Source: Pseudomonadota bacterium
Lineage (GTDB): Bacteria > Pseudomonadota > Gammaproteobacteria > Acidiferrobacterales > Acidiferrobacteraceae
Reading direction: 5' to 3'
Assembly: GCA_021794275.1 (NCBI GenBank)
Contig: JAJYRD010000017.1
Location: forward strand, 1-64,000
DNA: 64,000 bases
Shown here: piece after piece, positions 42,885-51,495 of the stretch
Layout: each line of letters begins with the position of its first letter
How positions within the stretch are numbered: the stretch's first letter is position 1
The notes under the pieces: generated by a model
Databases searched by the model: none
Told to the model about the DNA's origin: nothing
What the model saw: the letters and a program-made list of their open reading frames with translations, nothing else
Program-made: the position numbers and the translations under genes

Positions 42885-43910
42885 GTCGCCGAGCGGTGGC
42901 GGATGCCGCGCGTCCCCACATGCGTTGCCCCCGCCGCTTTGAGTGCACGGCTCCAGCCCCCGTAATACTCGCCCGTGGTCAGGTGTCGCCCTGGATGTCG
43001 CGGCGACGGTAGTACGTAGGGATTGCCTTCCTGCCTCGGCGCCGTCGAAAGCGGCCGGTAGCCTTCCTCGCTTATGGGCTTGGACATGCCAACGGTCTTG
43101 CTGTCGGGCCAGACGATGCGACGGATTTCCAGATCGACCCACTCCCATTCGAGTGTGACGATTTCGGAGCGGCGGCCGGCGAACTCGAATTGCAAGCGGA
43201 TCGCCAAGGGATTGACGTAGTCCTCCAGCTCTTCGGCCTCGATCTTGTCGAGCTGCCGGAACAGCTTGCCCATGTCCTCGTCGCTGATAAGGTGGGTGGA
43301 TTTGCCGGCAGAGAACATCGGGACATGGCGGCAAGGATTGCTGCCATCAGGCCGATAGCCCCACACCTCGGCCGAGTTGAACATGTTGCGCAGGATGCTG
43401 AACGCCTTGTTCGCCTCGGCCTGCTTGTAGGAAAGTTTTTCCATCAGTCCGGCAATGTCAGGGCGCTTCACGTCGTGGGCCTTCTTGCGGCCCTGCAACG
43501 GAATGACGCAGCGGTCGATGACGCCTTGATAGCCGACACGGGTGCTGGGCTTGTTGCACTTTCTGGAGTCGTCCTCCATGAACTTTTTGCGCAACCCCTC
43601 GACGGTGGGCGCTTTGCGGGCTTCCGCCCCGGCAGCGCCGGGATCACCACCCCGGCGTACCTGGGCTAGCCATTCCTGCACGAGCGAGCGGGCCTGTTCG
43701 ACGGTCAGTTCCCCGTACTGGCCCAAGGCGGCCTTGCGCCGCTCGCCAGCTTTCGTCCGGTATTGGAGCATGAACACCTTGCGGCCCGACGGGGCAATCT
43801 TGCGCAAGAAGCTGGGCACCGGCGTATCCCAGAGTTCGACGGCCTGCGCCTGTGTTTGTGCCGCATCGCCAGCGGACTTGGTGAGCTTGTTTCGCCATGA
43901 TGACTTCTCG
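42885..43910 (-). pseudogene. Truncated tyrosine integrase
   Basis: The minus-strand frame resembles the phage/ICE integrase family with an N-terminal KLTKSAGDAAQ..., the FMLQYRTKAGERRKAALGQYGEL arm region and the catalytic FEFAGRRSEIVTLEWEWVDL (first Arg). It ends at VGTRGIRHRSAT, exactly where the homologous text would go on to the second His and the Tyr. In that motif the first His of HGIRH seems replaced by Arg. The start codon is also out of frame: ATGGCGAAACAAG at 43898 reads in another frame. So both ends are broken and the gene cannot work. It would be transcribed toward the toxin fragment. Confidence 0.72.
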
Positions 43911-44081
43911 GAAAGACCCGGTTCCCAGGAGCCTTCTAGGGGCCAGCAGAGAAGAAGTCGGGTCAAGTTTCGGAAAGCACCGGCATATGATGAACTCGCC
44001 GAAGTTATGGATAAACCTGCCGTATCTAGTCTTGGCGTAGTCCAGCGAAGTGCCGGGCTGGAGTCATGGTGAAATAATAAA

Positions 44082-44117
44082 GGCGCGCGAGTCGCATGGA
44101 ACATCGACTCGCGCGCC
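44082..44117 (-). terminator. Rho-independent terminator of the second substrate-binding-protein gene
   Basis: A perfect 13-bp stem GGCGCGCGAGTCG / CGACTCGCGCGCC, with a 10-nt loop, is followed on the minus strand by TTTATTATTTC. It lies 41 bases after the stop at 44159. Confidence 0.85.
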
Positions 44118-44158
44118 CCCGCAGGACGCCCGCTTACCGTCCTGCGCCCTGGAACTTC

Positions 44159-45241
44159 CTACGGTCGGCGCAGCCCGTCCTGGTTCAGGATGCGCGTGAA
44201 GATAGACGACTCCAGGGTCTTGATGAAGTCCCGGCGCGCCGCACGCTGGCGGTTTGTGAAGTGCCCCTTGATGCGGATGAGGTAGGTTGTATCGACCTCG
44301 TTACCTGGCATGGGCCGCGGATCGGAGACCGTGCCCCCAAGCGGAATGAGCGTAAAGAGGTGTGGGAACACCGCCTTCGTGTACTTGCCGAGCTGGTACA
44401 TGATCACCGCCACATCGGCCCGGCCGTAAGCCACCGACCACGGCTCATCACGGTGATGGATGCGCGCCCCTATGAGCCATTTGTCTTTCACGCGGCTATT
44501 GAAGATCGCGTTGAAAAGCCGGTTTGCCGTCCAGCCTTTCGGCGGGTGCGGATCGTGTTTGGCGATCTCATAGATCGTGGTCGCGTAGTTCAGGAAGGCG
44601 CCGGGCTCGTTGTAGGGATTGGGGGTGACGAGATGCACGTTCGGCCGGCCCAGATCCCAGACACTGTGGATATGGAGGGGATTGCCGTACTTCACGAGCA
44701 GAACGTTGCCGCGGCTCTTCATGAGCGCTATCGGCTTGCCTTCCGTGAATCCGTGGGTCTCGAGCTTATGAATGAGTCGTGGCGCCGCGATGGCTACCTC
44801 GGGCCGGCAATGCAGGTAGAAGTTGCCGAAGCTCAGATCATCGCGATGCAAGAGTTGGGGAAACGCGACCGGCGGGCTCGTCGTGTAGTACCAGCTGCGG
44901 ATGGTCCTTCCATAGCGCGGCAAAAGCACTTTGCGCCAGAGGGTGTTGAGCGCCATGTGGTAGTTGCCCTCTGTGGACACCACCAGGTCCACCTTGCGGC
45001 AGGCGCCCCGTTCTATGCTACCATGTAGATCGAAAAGCAGATCCGCGGTCGGATCGGTGAGATCGGCAGCGGCGGGTCGCGCGTTACGCGGCCACATCAG
45101 CACCTTGGGCGTGTTGACCACGGGGTGGCCATGGATCGCGGGCGCCCCGGGAATTTGTGGTATGCCCTTCGCATACGCGCAGGTCGTTGCAGTGGCGAGA
45201 AGCGCCCCTCCCAGCAGGGTCTTCCATTTGTTTTGTCTCAT
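44159..45241 (-). CDS. Periplasmic substrate-binding protein (family unclear)
   Basis: This is a 360-residue exported protein with a clear signal peptide (residues 1-24, ending TCAYA). The mature part has two lobes and conserved-looking VLMWPRNARPAAADL, LVVSTEGNYHMALNTLWRKVL and IRSWYYTTSPPV stretches. It may belong to the same broad group as PhnD-like or tungstate/molybdate binding proteins; I cannot settle which. It is the intact member of the second duplicated locus. The terminator at 44082 and a weaker paralogous remnant at 39576 prove the duplication. No cognate permease is nearby. Confidence 0.6.
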   Translation of the reverse strand: MRQNKWKTLLGGALLATATTCAYAKGIPQIPGAPAIHGHPVVNTPKVLMWPRNARPAAADLTDPTADLLFDLHGSIERGACRKVDLVVSTEGNYHMALNTLWRKVLLPRYGRTIRSWYYTTSPPVAFPQLLHRDDLSFGNFYLHCRPEVAIAAPRLIHKLETHGFTEGKPIALMKSRGNVLLVKYGNPLHIHSVWDLGRPNVHLVTPNPYNEPGAFLNYATTIYEIAKHDPHPPKGWTANRLFNAIFNSRVKDKWLIGARIHHRDEPWSVAYGRADVAVIMYQLGKYTKAVFPHLFTLIPLGGTVSDPRPMPGNEVDTTYLIRIKGHFTNRQRAARRDFIKTLESSIFTRILNQDGLRRP

Positions 45242-45270
45242 GTCTCGTCCTTTTTATTGGTTTCCGTGTA

Positions 45271-45810
45271 TTAGGGAGCAATCTTTTGGTCAGCCGCGAA
45301 CCCTTCGCGTTTGGCGTCTTGCTTCAGGTAGCGGCGGATGCCCGACGCATGGATCGTACCCTATTGCGCGTCAAGACCATGATCCACGTTCCGGTGCTGG
45401 CTGGCATGCCCGGCGACCAGGGGGCGGCCATGCGCGAAACGTTTGCGCAATCGCATCATGGCCGTTTGTCCCGCCGGGCTCAAGAGTGCGCGCAGGGTGG
45501 TCATGCGGACGGTCTTCGGAAGCTTGCGGCTCATGGTAATGGTCTGGTTGCGATAGTGTGGGCTGAGTTCCACGATGGTTACGTTTTGTCCGTTCGGGTC
45601 CCGATAGCGGACGCCTACGCGTACATCGATGATCGGCAACCCCTTTAGAATATCCGCTTCCCGGTATGCACATTGCGGATATAGGGCCGACGGGCGGGGT
45701 TTGGGGGAAGGCTCGTCGCCCAATAAAAGCTCCCCCTATTGGGCTTTTTGAGCCGCGCGGGCTTTACGACTAAACTTAGCGGGTCTTTGCCGAAGGGCTC
45801 GAGTGTGCGT
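45271..45810 (-). pseudogene. PhnD-like gene with N-terminal deletion, frameshift and amber codon
   Basis: The C-terminal portion KLPKTVRMTTLRALLSPAGQTAMMRLRKRFAHGRP matches the intact gene at 39708. The Trp codon after DAQ is TAG here, and the frame continues with ASGIRRYLKQDAKREGF, which also matches the intact gene. Further upstream another frame carries PPNPARRPYIRNVHTGKRIF, equal to FPNPARQPYIHNMHGWKRIF of the intact gene, so a frameshift lies near 45650. The N-terminal half of the gene is missing and the text joins the FGKDPL sequence. The gene is not functional. Confidence 0.75.
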
Positions 45811-45883
45811 CGTGTGCCATACCGAGACATCCTGAACAACCTCGAGAAAGGCGTCGCGCGTTGGATGATAGCCGAACCATTGT

Positions 45884-46420
45884 ATGGTTTCCGAGAAGAG
45901 AGGCTCATGCTTCAACGGCACGGAAGGTTCTGCGTTTGCGCGATGTGGCCCCCTTCTTGTGGCAACGGCGTGGGCGGGCAAGCCCGTGATCACTGTCGGG
46001 ATCGTCCCACAGCGGTCGGCCCGGACCACGGCGTTGGCGTGGACGTCTCTGCTGCGCGCTGTTGGGCGTACGGCCGACCGTTACCTACACTTTGAGACTG
46101 CTCAAGATATTCCCACGTTCCAGGCGCGGGTATTCGCCGGCCGCCATGATATCACCTATCTGAATCCCAATCGGCACGTGGTCGCCCACAAGCGGTGGGG
46201 CTGTCGCACGCTCTTTATCGGCGCAGCGCGCTTGCAGTCCGTCATCGTGGTTCCGCAAAAAAGCCGGCCGCGAGCGCCCCAGGCCTTGCGCGCCTGCCGA
46301 AGTTCATGCACGCCGTTTACGCGGGCTCACACGAATCGGTCGATCAGGGCCTGACCGCCGATATCTTCCCCGAGAGACGGTGGTATCGTGAAGGCCTTGC
46401 GGTATTATCTGGCGGCAATC
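45884..46420 (+). pseudogene. PhnD-like substrate-binding protein fragment on the opposite strand
   Basis: One frame reads GKPVITVGIVPQRSARTTALAW, then AQDIPTFQARVFAGRHDITYLNPNRHVVAH and SVIVVPQKS, all typical of PhnD N-lobes (VPQ.S, YL/MNP). From about 46290 the similarity continues in another frame with AVYAGSHESVDQGL, the position of the second lobe. Much of the middle is missing. This third copy, inverted relative to the others, makes the area a graveyard of binding-protein genes. Confidence 0.6.
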
Positions 46421-46834
46421 CGCTGCCGTGCGCGTCTCCTCTAGGTTTGGCTTCCGTTGTCTTCTCACCGGCTCGACGCCTTGCCCCCTCCCCAAGACGC
46501 CGATCTCGCGCTTGCGATCGGCCTCTGTCGCTCTGGCCCACGCTGGCTGCGGGCCGCCTCCTGCCCCGCGCCGATCGGTGCGCGCGCCTTCCCCGGTTGT
46601 CGGGCCCATGGCGTGTCCGTCCACGAAGTTGGTGGCCGCCGCCTTCCCGGGGAGGTCCAGGGCGGGGTGGCGCCCCGTTCTCGCCGGCGATCGCCAGGGG
46701 CGCCGATGGCGCGTCCTTTACCCCGTATGGGCCGGCCGCTATACTCAGCGCCAGGGTTCGCTGGTTTTTGAAGTATTGGACGATTGCCGCTTGGGACGTA
46801 CGAGCGCAGCGTAGGTCGCGGGGAATCATCGATC
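46421..46834 (+). other. Possible frameshifted gene upstream of darA
   Basis: The plus strand carries two overlapping frames that look protein-like in turn: DALPPPQDADLALAIGLCRSGP in one, and GDRQGRRWRVLYPVWAGRY in another, ending at a TAG at 46812-46814, 21 bases before darA. This pattern suggests a real gene with a frameshift, but I recognise no family. It could also be spurious frames in GC-rich DNA. Confidence 0.3.
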
Positions 46835-47797
46835 ATGGCACCGTCGCACGCCGCTAAACGCATACTCGTCGTCCACTATTCGCAAACAGGCCAGCTGACC
46901 CGGGCCGTTCAGTCCTTCGTCGCCCCTCTGCGAGAGTGCCCGGACATCGAGGTCGTGGACGCGGCCATCACTCCTCGTGAGCCCTATCGGTTCCCGTGGA
47001 GTTTTCTGGATTTTCTGGATGCCTTTCCGGAATCGGTCTATTTGGATCCCCCGGCGATCGCGCCCGTAGCCTTCGATCCGGACGAGCACTTCGACCTGAT
47101 TATCCTGGCCTATCAGGTCTGGTTCCTGTCCCCCTCCCTGCCGATCACGGGCTTTCTGCATTCGGATGCCGCCCGCGTGCTCGCAGGCCGGCCCGTCATC
47201 ACCCTTATTGCCTGTCGGAACATGTGGCTCACCGCCGAGGCGAAGATGGTTGCGCTCCTTGAGCGGCGCGGCGCGTGGCTCATAGACAACGTGGTCCTGG
47301 TCGACCGCGGGCCGCCATGGAGCACCTTCATCACGACCCCGCGCTGGCTCTTGACCGGGCGCAAAGACGCCTTTTGGAAGATCTTTCCCGAAGCCGGCGT
47401 GAGTGTCGCGGACATCGAGGGGGCGGCGCGATTTGGTCGCGCCTTGCGCGCGGCGCTGCCATCGCTGCCAGAGAAACCCATGCAAAGCTTGCTGGGTGGC
47501 TTGGGTGCCGTACGGGTCGACCCGCGCTACATCGCGAGCGAACGCATAGGGCATCGGAGTTTCCTGATCTGGGGCCGGCTCTTGCGGCGTATCGGTCCTC
47601 CAGGTTCCCGGCCGCGTCGGGCAGCCTTGGTGTTTTACGCGGTGTTTCTCGCGACCATGATCATCACCGTGCTGCCTTTGACCCTGATGGTGGCATGGCT
47701 TCTGCGACCCTTTCTGTCGGGACGCCTGCGCGCAGCGGCGCGGCGCCTCGAAGCCCCCTCCGGCAGCAACCGCGATCGCTGTGGTGAATTTTTGTGA
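46835..47797 (+). CDS. darA: Dialkylresorcinol condensing enzyme DarA
   Basis: DarA works with DarB to form the aromatic dialkylresorcinol ring. It is a 320-residue protein with a flavodoxin-like N-terminus (VVHYSQTGQLTRAVQSFV). The family texts YRFPWSFLDFLDAFPES, DLIILAYQVWFLSPSLPI and CRNMWLTAEAKM all match DarA of flexirubin and dialkylresorcinol clusters as I recall them. One C-terminal hydrophobic segment (about residues 270-295) suggests membrane attachment. ATG 46835 is used, following GGGGAATC. It is the first gene of the cluster and overlaps the darB start. Confidence 0.85.
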   Translation: MAPSHAAKRILVVHYSQTGQLTRAVQSFVAPLRECPDIEVVDAAITPREPYRFPWSFLDFLDAFPESVYLDPPAIAPVAFDPDEHFDLIILAYQVWFLSPSLPITGFLHSDAARVLAGRPVITLIACRNMWLTAEAKMVALLERRGAWLIDNVVLVDRGPPWSTFITTPRWLLTGRKDAFWKIFPEAGVSVADIEGAARFGRALRAALPSLPEKPMQSLLGGLGAVRVDPRYIASERIGHRSFLIWGRLLRRIGPPGSRPRRAALVFYAVFLATMIITVLPLTLMVAWLLRPFLSGRLRAAARRLEAPSGSNRDRCGEFL

Positions 47798-48954
47798 AAG
47801 AATCCGTGTTGCGGCCTGTCTTCATAACCGGCCTGGGCGCCTTTTTTCCAAACGCGCCTGTCGAAAACGACATGATGGAAGCGGTGCTCGGCATGGCTGG
47901 CGGCGCCCCGTCCAGGGCCCGCCGACTGGTCCTGGCACGAAACGGCATCAAGCGCCGCTTCTACGCCATCGACCCGCAGAGCCGCGCCCTGACCCACAGC
48001 AACGCCGATATGGCCGCCGAGGCTGTACGGCTCGCGCTCACGCGCGCCGATGTGCCCCTCCATTATGTGAACTGCCTGGCCTGCGGCACCAGCAGCCCGG
48101 ATCAGTTGAAGCCCGGGCATGCGCACATGGTGCAGGGCGCGCTTGCGGCGCCGCCCATGGAGGTGAGCTCCATTGCCGGTGTCTGCACGGCGGGCGCTAC
48201 AGCGCTTAAGTATGCCTATATGGCCGTCGCGGGCGGCGACGCGAATGTCGCCGTGAGTACGGGCTCGGAGCTCGCCTCAAGCTTCATGCGCGCCGAGAAC
48301 TTTGACGCCGAACCTGATATCGAGACGCTTGAGCGGCGACCGGTACTGGCCTTCGAGCAGGACTTTCTGCGTTGGATGCTGTCGGACGGCGCGGGCGCGG
48401 CGGTCCTCCGCGCAGTGCCGGCGGCCCCGCCGGGTCTGTCTTTGCGCATCGATTGGGTCGATTGCCTTTCCTATGCCGGTGAACTCCCGGTGTGCATGTA
48501 CAGTGGCGCGCATAGGGATGCGGACGGGCGGCTGCGCGGATGGCGAGAGGTGCCGCCTGGGGTGGCGAGCCGCGACCGCTACTTTACCGTCAAACAGGAC
48601 ACGCGCGTGTTGGATCGGCATATAGTCGAGGCAGCCGTCACGCGCCCCCTCGCGGCCATCGCCGCCAGACGCGGGCTTAGTGCCCGGGACGTGGACTGGT
48701 TTCTGCCCCATTACTCCTCCGAGTACTTCCGACCGCTCTTGAGTAAAGCCCTTGAGGCTATCGGTTTTCCCATCCCCTATGAGAAGTGGTTTAGCAATAT
48801 GCCGCAGAGGGGCAACGTGGGTTCGGCCATGATGTATGTGATGCTGGAGGAGCTTTTGTACGCGGGGGCCCTCCACAAGGGTCAACGCCTCCTCTGTCTC
48901 GTGCCGGAGAGCGCGCGCTTCGCGACCTGCTATGTGCATCTCACCGTCGTCTGA
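47794..48954 (+). CDS. darB: DarB, KAS III-like ketosynthase
   Basis: DarB condenses two 3-ketoacyl chains to give the cyclohexanedione/resorcinol precursor. The 386-residue KAS III-type protein shows the catalytic Cys131 (AGVCTAGATA), the His in WFLPHYSSEY and the Asn in RGNVGSAMMY. The highly conserved RWMLSDGAGA, EKWFSNM and LVPESARFA texts agree with DarB, not FabH. GTG 47794 overlaps the darA stop by four bases. The N-terminus FITGLGAFFPNAPVEND is the standard DarB opening. Homologues are most common in Bacteroidetes and in scattered proteobacteria. Confidence 0.9.
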   Translation: MKESVLRPVFITGLGAFFPNAPVENDMMEAVLGMAGGAPSRARRLVLARNGIKRRFYAIDPQSRALTHSNADMAAEAVRLALTRADVPLHYVNCLACGTSSPDQLKPGHAHMVQGALAAPPMEVSSIAGVCTAGATALKYAYMAVAGGDANVAVSTGSELASSFMRAENFDAEPDIETLERRPVLAFEQDFLRWMLSDGAGAAVLRAVPAAPPGLSLRIDWVDCLSYAGELPVCMYSGAHRDADGRLRGWREVPPGVASRDRYFTVKQDTRVLDRHIVEAAVTRPLAAIAARRGLSARDVDWFLPHYSSEYFRPLLSKALEAIGFPIPYEKWFSNMPQRGNVGSAMMYVMLEELLYAGALHKGQRLLCLVPESARFATCYVHLTVV

Positions 48955-48969
48955 CCGGGAGGCCCGGAC

Positions 48970-49374
48970 ATGAAGGCAGACGAGGTCCCTCAAGATGATT
49001 CGGTCCTTGAGGGTCGGCTACGCGCGTGTTACGCCTTGGACGCGCAGGGCCATTACGTGGTGGTGGCGAGCCGTGGCTGGGAGGTGGAGCGCATCGTCAA
49101 CGAGCACGCCCGGGACGCCCTGCGCGAGGGATTGGAGGCGGTCCGCCTTCGGGTTGTGGCGGGGAAGGCGAGCGCGCTTGCCTACCACATGACCGCCCGC
49201 CAGATGGATTGCCGGCTCCTCGCGGCCAATACCGGGCTGTCGCGCTTTCGCGTGCGCCGTCACCTGCGACCGGGGGTCTTCGCGCGGCTCTCGCAAGCCA
49301 TGCTCGAACGCTACGCCCACGCCCTCGGCCTGTCGGTTGCGGAGTTGAGGCGCCTGCCGGGGGCGGACGGATGA
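48970..49374 (+). CDS. Small protein with possible helix-turn-helix, in the dar cluster
   Basis: This 134-residue basic protein is encoded just after darB, with its stop overlapping the next start. The C-terminal half, MDCRLLAANTGLSRFRVRRHLRP...LERYAHALGLSVAELRRLPG, has the spacing of an XRE-like helix-turn-helix. It could be a regulator of the cluster. The family is not recognised with certainty. Confidence 0.5.
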   Translation: MKADEVPQDDSVLEGRLRACYALDAQGHYVVVASRGWEVERIVNEHARDALREGLEAVRLRVVAGKASALAYHMTARQMDCRLLAANTGLSRFRVRRHLRPGVFARLSQAMLERYAHALGLSVAELRRLPGADG

Positions 49375-50375
49375 GTGTCCCGCGCGCCTTCCCGCATCGG
49401 CATTCGGGGCACTGTGAAACCGGCACGCTCGGGGCGCTCTTGCGCGACCGGGGGCTGGACCTGTCCGAGCCCTTGTGGTTTGGCATGGGCAGCGGCCTCT
49501 TTTTCCTGCACACGGGTTTATTAAAGGTCGGGGGGCTCCCGGTAACCGCCTACCGCGTAGCGCCGCTTGCCATCGTTCGCAGCGCGGCGCGCCGCCTGGG
49601 TATCCGTATGCGCTACGAGCGTTTCCGTGATGCCGGGGCGGCCACGCGGCGGCTTGAGGAACTGCTGTCCCAGGGGCTCGCGGTGGGCCTCCAGGCCTGC
49701 GTCTACTGGTTGCCGTATTTTCCTTCGACGATGCGTTTTCAGTTCAATGGCCACAATCTCGTGGCCTTCGCCCGCGATGATGGCGGCTATTGGCTGAGCG
49801 ACACGGTGTTCGAGGAGGTCGTTTGTTGTCCGCCGGAGGCGCTTGAGCGCGCCCGCTTCGCGCGCGGTGCCTTCGCCCCGCGCGGCCTCCTGTATTACCC
49901 AGAATCGATACCCACTGATCCCGACATCGAAGGCGCCATACGCGCGGGCATCCGATCGACCTGCCGTCAGATGCTCGACATTCCGCTCTTGCCCGTGGGT
50001 GTGCGCGGCATACGGGCGCTCGGACGTGATATCCGCCGCTGGCCCGCGCGCTTTGGTGCCGATCGCGCGCGGGCGCAGGTCGCGCAGATCGTGCGCATGC
50101 AGGAGGAGATCGGGACCGGCGGGGCAGGGTTCCGCTTCCTGTTCGCCGCCTTTCTCGCCGAGGCGGCGACGCGCCTCGCGGTCCCCGGCTTGCAGGATCT
50201 GTCTCGGGAGACAACCGCGATCGGGGATGAGTGGCGGCGGCTTGCGCTGGTGGGCGCCCACATCTGCAAGGGCGCGCGGACCGACGCTAGCGCCTACGAG
50301 GAGCTCGCGATGCTCTTGACTGGGCTTGCCGAACGCGAGGAGCGGTTGTTCCGGGAGTTGAGGGCGGCGATATGA
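49371..50375 (+). CDS. BtrH N-terminal domain protein
   Basis: This is a 334-residue protein. The text HRHSGHCETGTLGALLRDRG, then EPLWFGMGSGLFFLH and FNGHNLVAFARDDGGYWLSDT, matches the BtrH N-terminal family, whose founder BtrH transfers an acyl group from an ACP in butirosin synthesis. Members occur in flexirubin and dialkylresorcinol clusters. The Cys/His pair of the N-terminal motif (GHCETG, GHNLV) is the likely active site. A role in moving the product from ACP to an acceptor is plausible. ATG 49371 overlaps the previous stop. Confidence 0.72.
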   Translation: MSVPRAFPHRHSGHCETGTLGALLRDRGLDLSEPLWFGMGSGLFFLHTGLLKVGGLPVTAYRVAPLAIVRSAARRLGIRMRYERFRDAGAATRRLEELLSQGLAVGLQACVYWLPYFPSTMRFQFNGHNLVAFARDDGGYWLSDTVFEEVVCCPPEALERARFARGAFAPRGLLYYPESIPTDPDIEGAIRAGIRSTCRQMLDIPLLPVGVRGIRALGRDIRRWPARFGADRARAQVAQIVRMQEEIGTGGAGFRFLFAAFLAEAATRLAVPGLQDLSRETTAIGDEWRRLALVGAHICKGARTDASAYEELAMLLTGLAEREERLFRELRAAI

Positions 50376-50487
50376 GCGCGGTTCGCTACCCCATCGCTTG
50401 GCCGACCGCGAGGCCAGGGTGCGCCCGCCAGGGCGGATCTGGGTCTTCGTCTGGCCTTGGCCGGTACGCGCTGCTACCCTTTTGAGC

Positions 50488-51495
50488 ATGGTCGCCTCGC
50501 TCCCAAGATCCGCCCCAGCGCCCTTTGCGCGGCCGCCTGCCCAAGCGGACCTTGCGGTCGATATTCAGGACCTTTTCGGCCGCTACCGGCGCGCCGAGCG
50601 CGATAGCATAGCGGGTGTAAGCCTGGCGGTGAGAAAGGGCGCGCTCCTTGGTTTGCTTGGGCCCAACGGGGCGGGCAAGACCACCCTGCTTAACATGCTC
50701 TGTGCCCTCATGCGTCCGCGCGCCGGTACCATCGCGATCCATGGCTTGCGCTTCGCGGAGGCTCCCGACGCCTACAAGGACCTGGTCGGGCTTGCCCCTC
50801 AGTCGCTCGCCCTCTATCCGCGCCTCACCGCGCGCGAAAATCTCGAGACCTTCGGGCGACTGAGCGGGCTTTCCGGTGCCAAACTTCGCGAGCGCGTGGC
50901 GTTCGGGCTGGAGTTCGCGGGGCTCCAGGATGTCGCCCGCCGACGGGTGGAGACCTATTCCGGCGGCCAGCAACGACGACTGAATCTTGCCACCACGCTG
51001 TTGCCCGATCCGCCAGTGCTTGTCCTGGATGAACCCACGGTCGGCATCGATCCCCAATCCCGCCACGCCATTCACGAGAACCTCCGGGCCTTGAACCGCG
51101 CCGGCAAGACCATCATCTACACCTCACATTATCTGGATGAGGTCGAGCAATTGTGCGACGAGATCGCGGTCCTGGACGGCGGGCGCCTCATCGCCCAGGG
51201 CGGACTCGGGGCTTTGCTCGCGCGTTTCACCGGCAAGCGCATCGAGCTGCGCCTCGATCCCCGCACCGTGGACGCCGCCGCCGACATCCTGCGGACCATG
51301 GCTGGCGTCGAGGACGTGGCGGTCGCGTCGCCCCTTCTTACGCTCCTCACCGATGACCCCTATAGGCGACTGCCGGCCATCCTGAAGATGCTGGCCCACG
51401 TCCGCATTCGGCCGCTCTCGGTGGCAGTCGGGGCGCGCGATCTGGAGCAGGCCTTTCTCGCGCTCACCGGTACGCAGTTACGGGACGAGCCGTGA
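50488..51495 (+). CDS. ABC transporter ATP-binding protein (exporter)
   Basis: This 335-residue ATPase has a Walker A GLLGPNGAGKTTLLN, Q-loop, signature ETYSGGQQRRLNLA, Walker B PPVLVLDEPTVGIDP and switch His in YTSHYLDEVEQL. The C-terminal extension fits ABC-2 export ATPases (NatA/DrrA type). The longer frame starts at TTG 50398, but its extra N-terminus is not protein-like, so ATG 50488 is used, although its ribosome site is weak. It is coupled to the permease gene. Lipid-like pigments and resorcinols are moved to the outer membrane by such exporters. Confidence 0.82.
   Translation: MVASLPRSAPAPFARPPAQADLAVDIQDLFGRYRRAERDSIAGVSLAVRKGALLGLLGPNGAGKTTLLNMLCALMRPRAGTIAIHGLRFAEAPDAYKDLVGLAPQSLALYPRLTARENLETFGRLSGLSGAKLRERVAFGLEFAGLQDVARRRVETYSGGQQRRLNLATTLLPDPPVLVLDEPTVGIDPQSRHAIHENLRALNRAGKTIIYTSHYLDEVEQLCDEIAVLDGGRLIAQGGLGALLARFTGKRIELRLDPRTVDAAADILRTMAGVEDVAVASPLLTLLTDDPYRRLPAILKMLAHVRIRPLSVAVGARDLEQAFLALTGTQLRDEP

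Noticed and set aside
43915-43945. tRNA-like GGTTCCC motif near a possible integrase attachment site
   Set aside because: No cloverleaf, anticodon stem or CCA-side match can be built around it.
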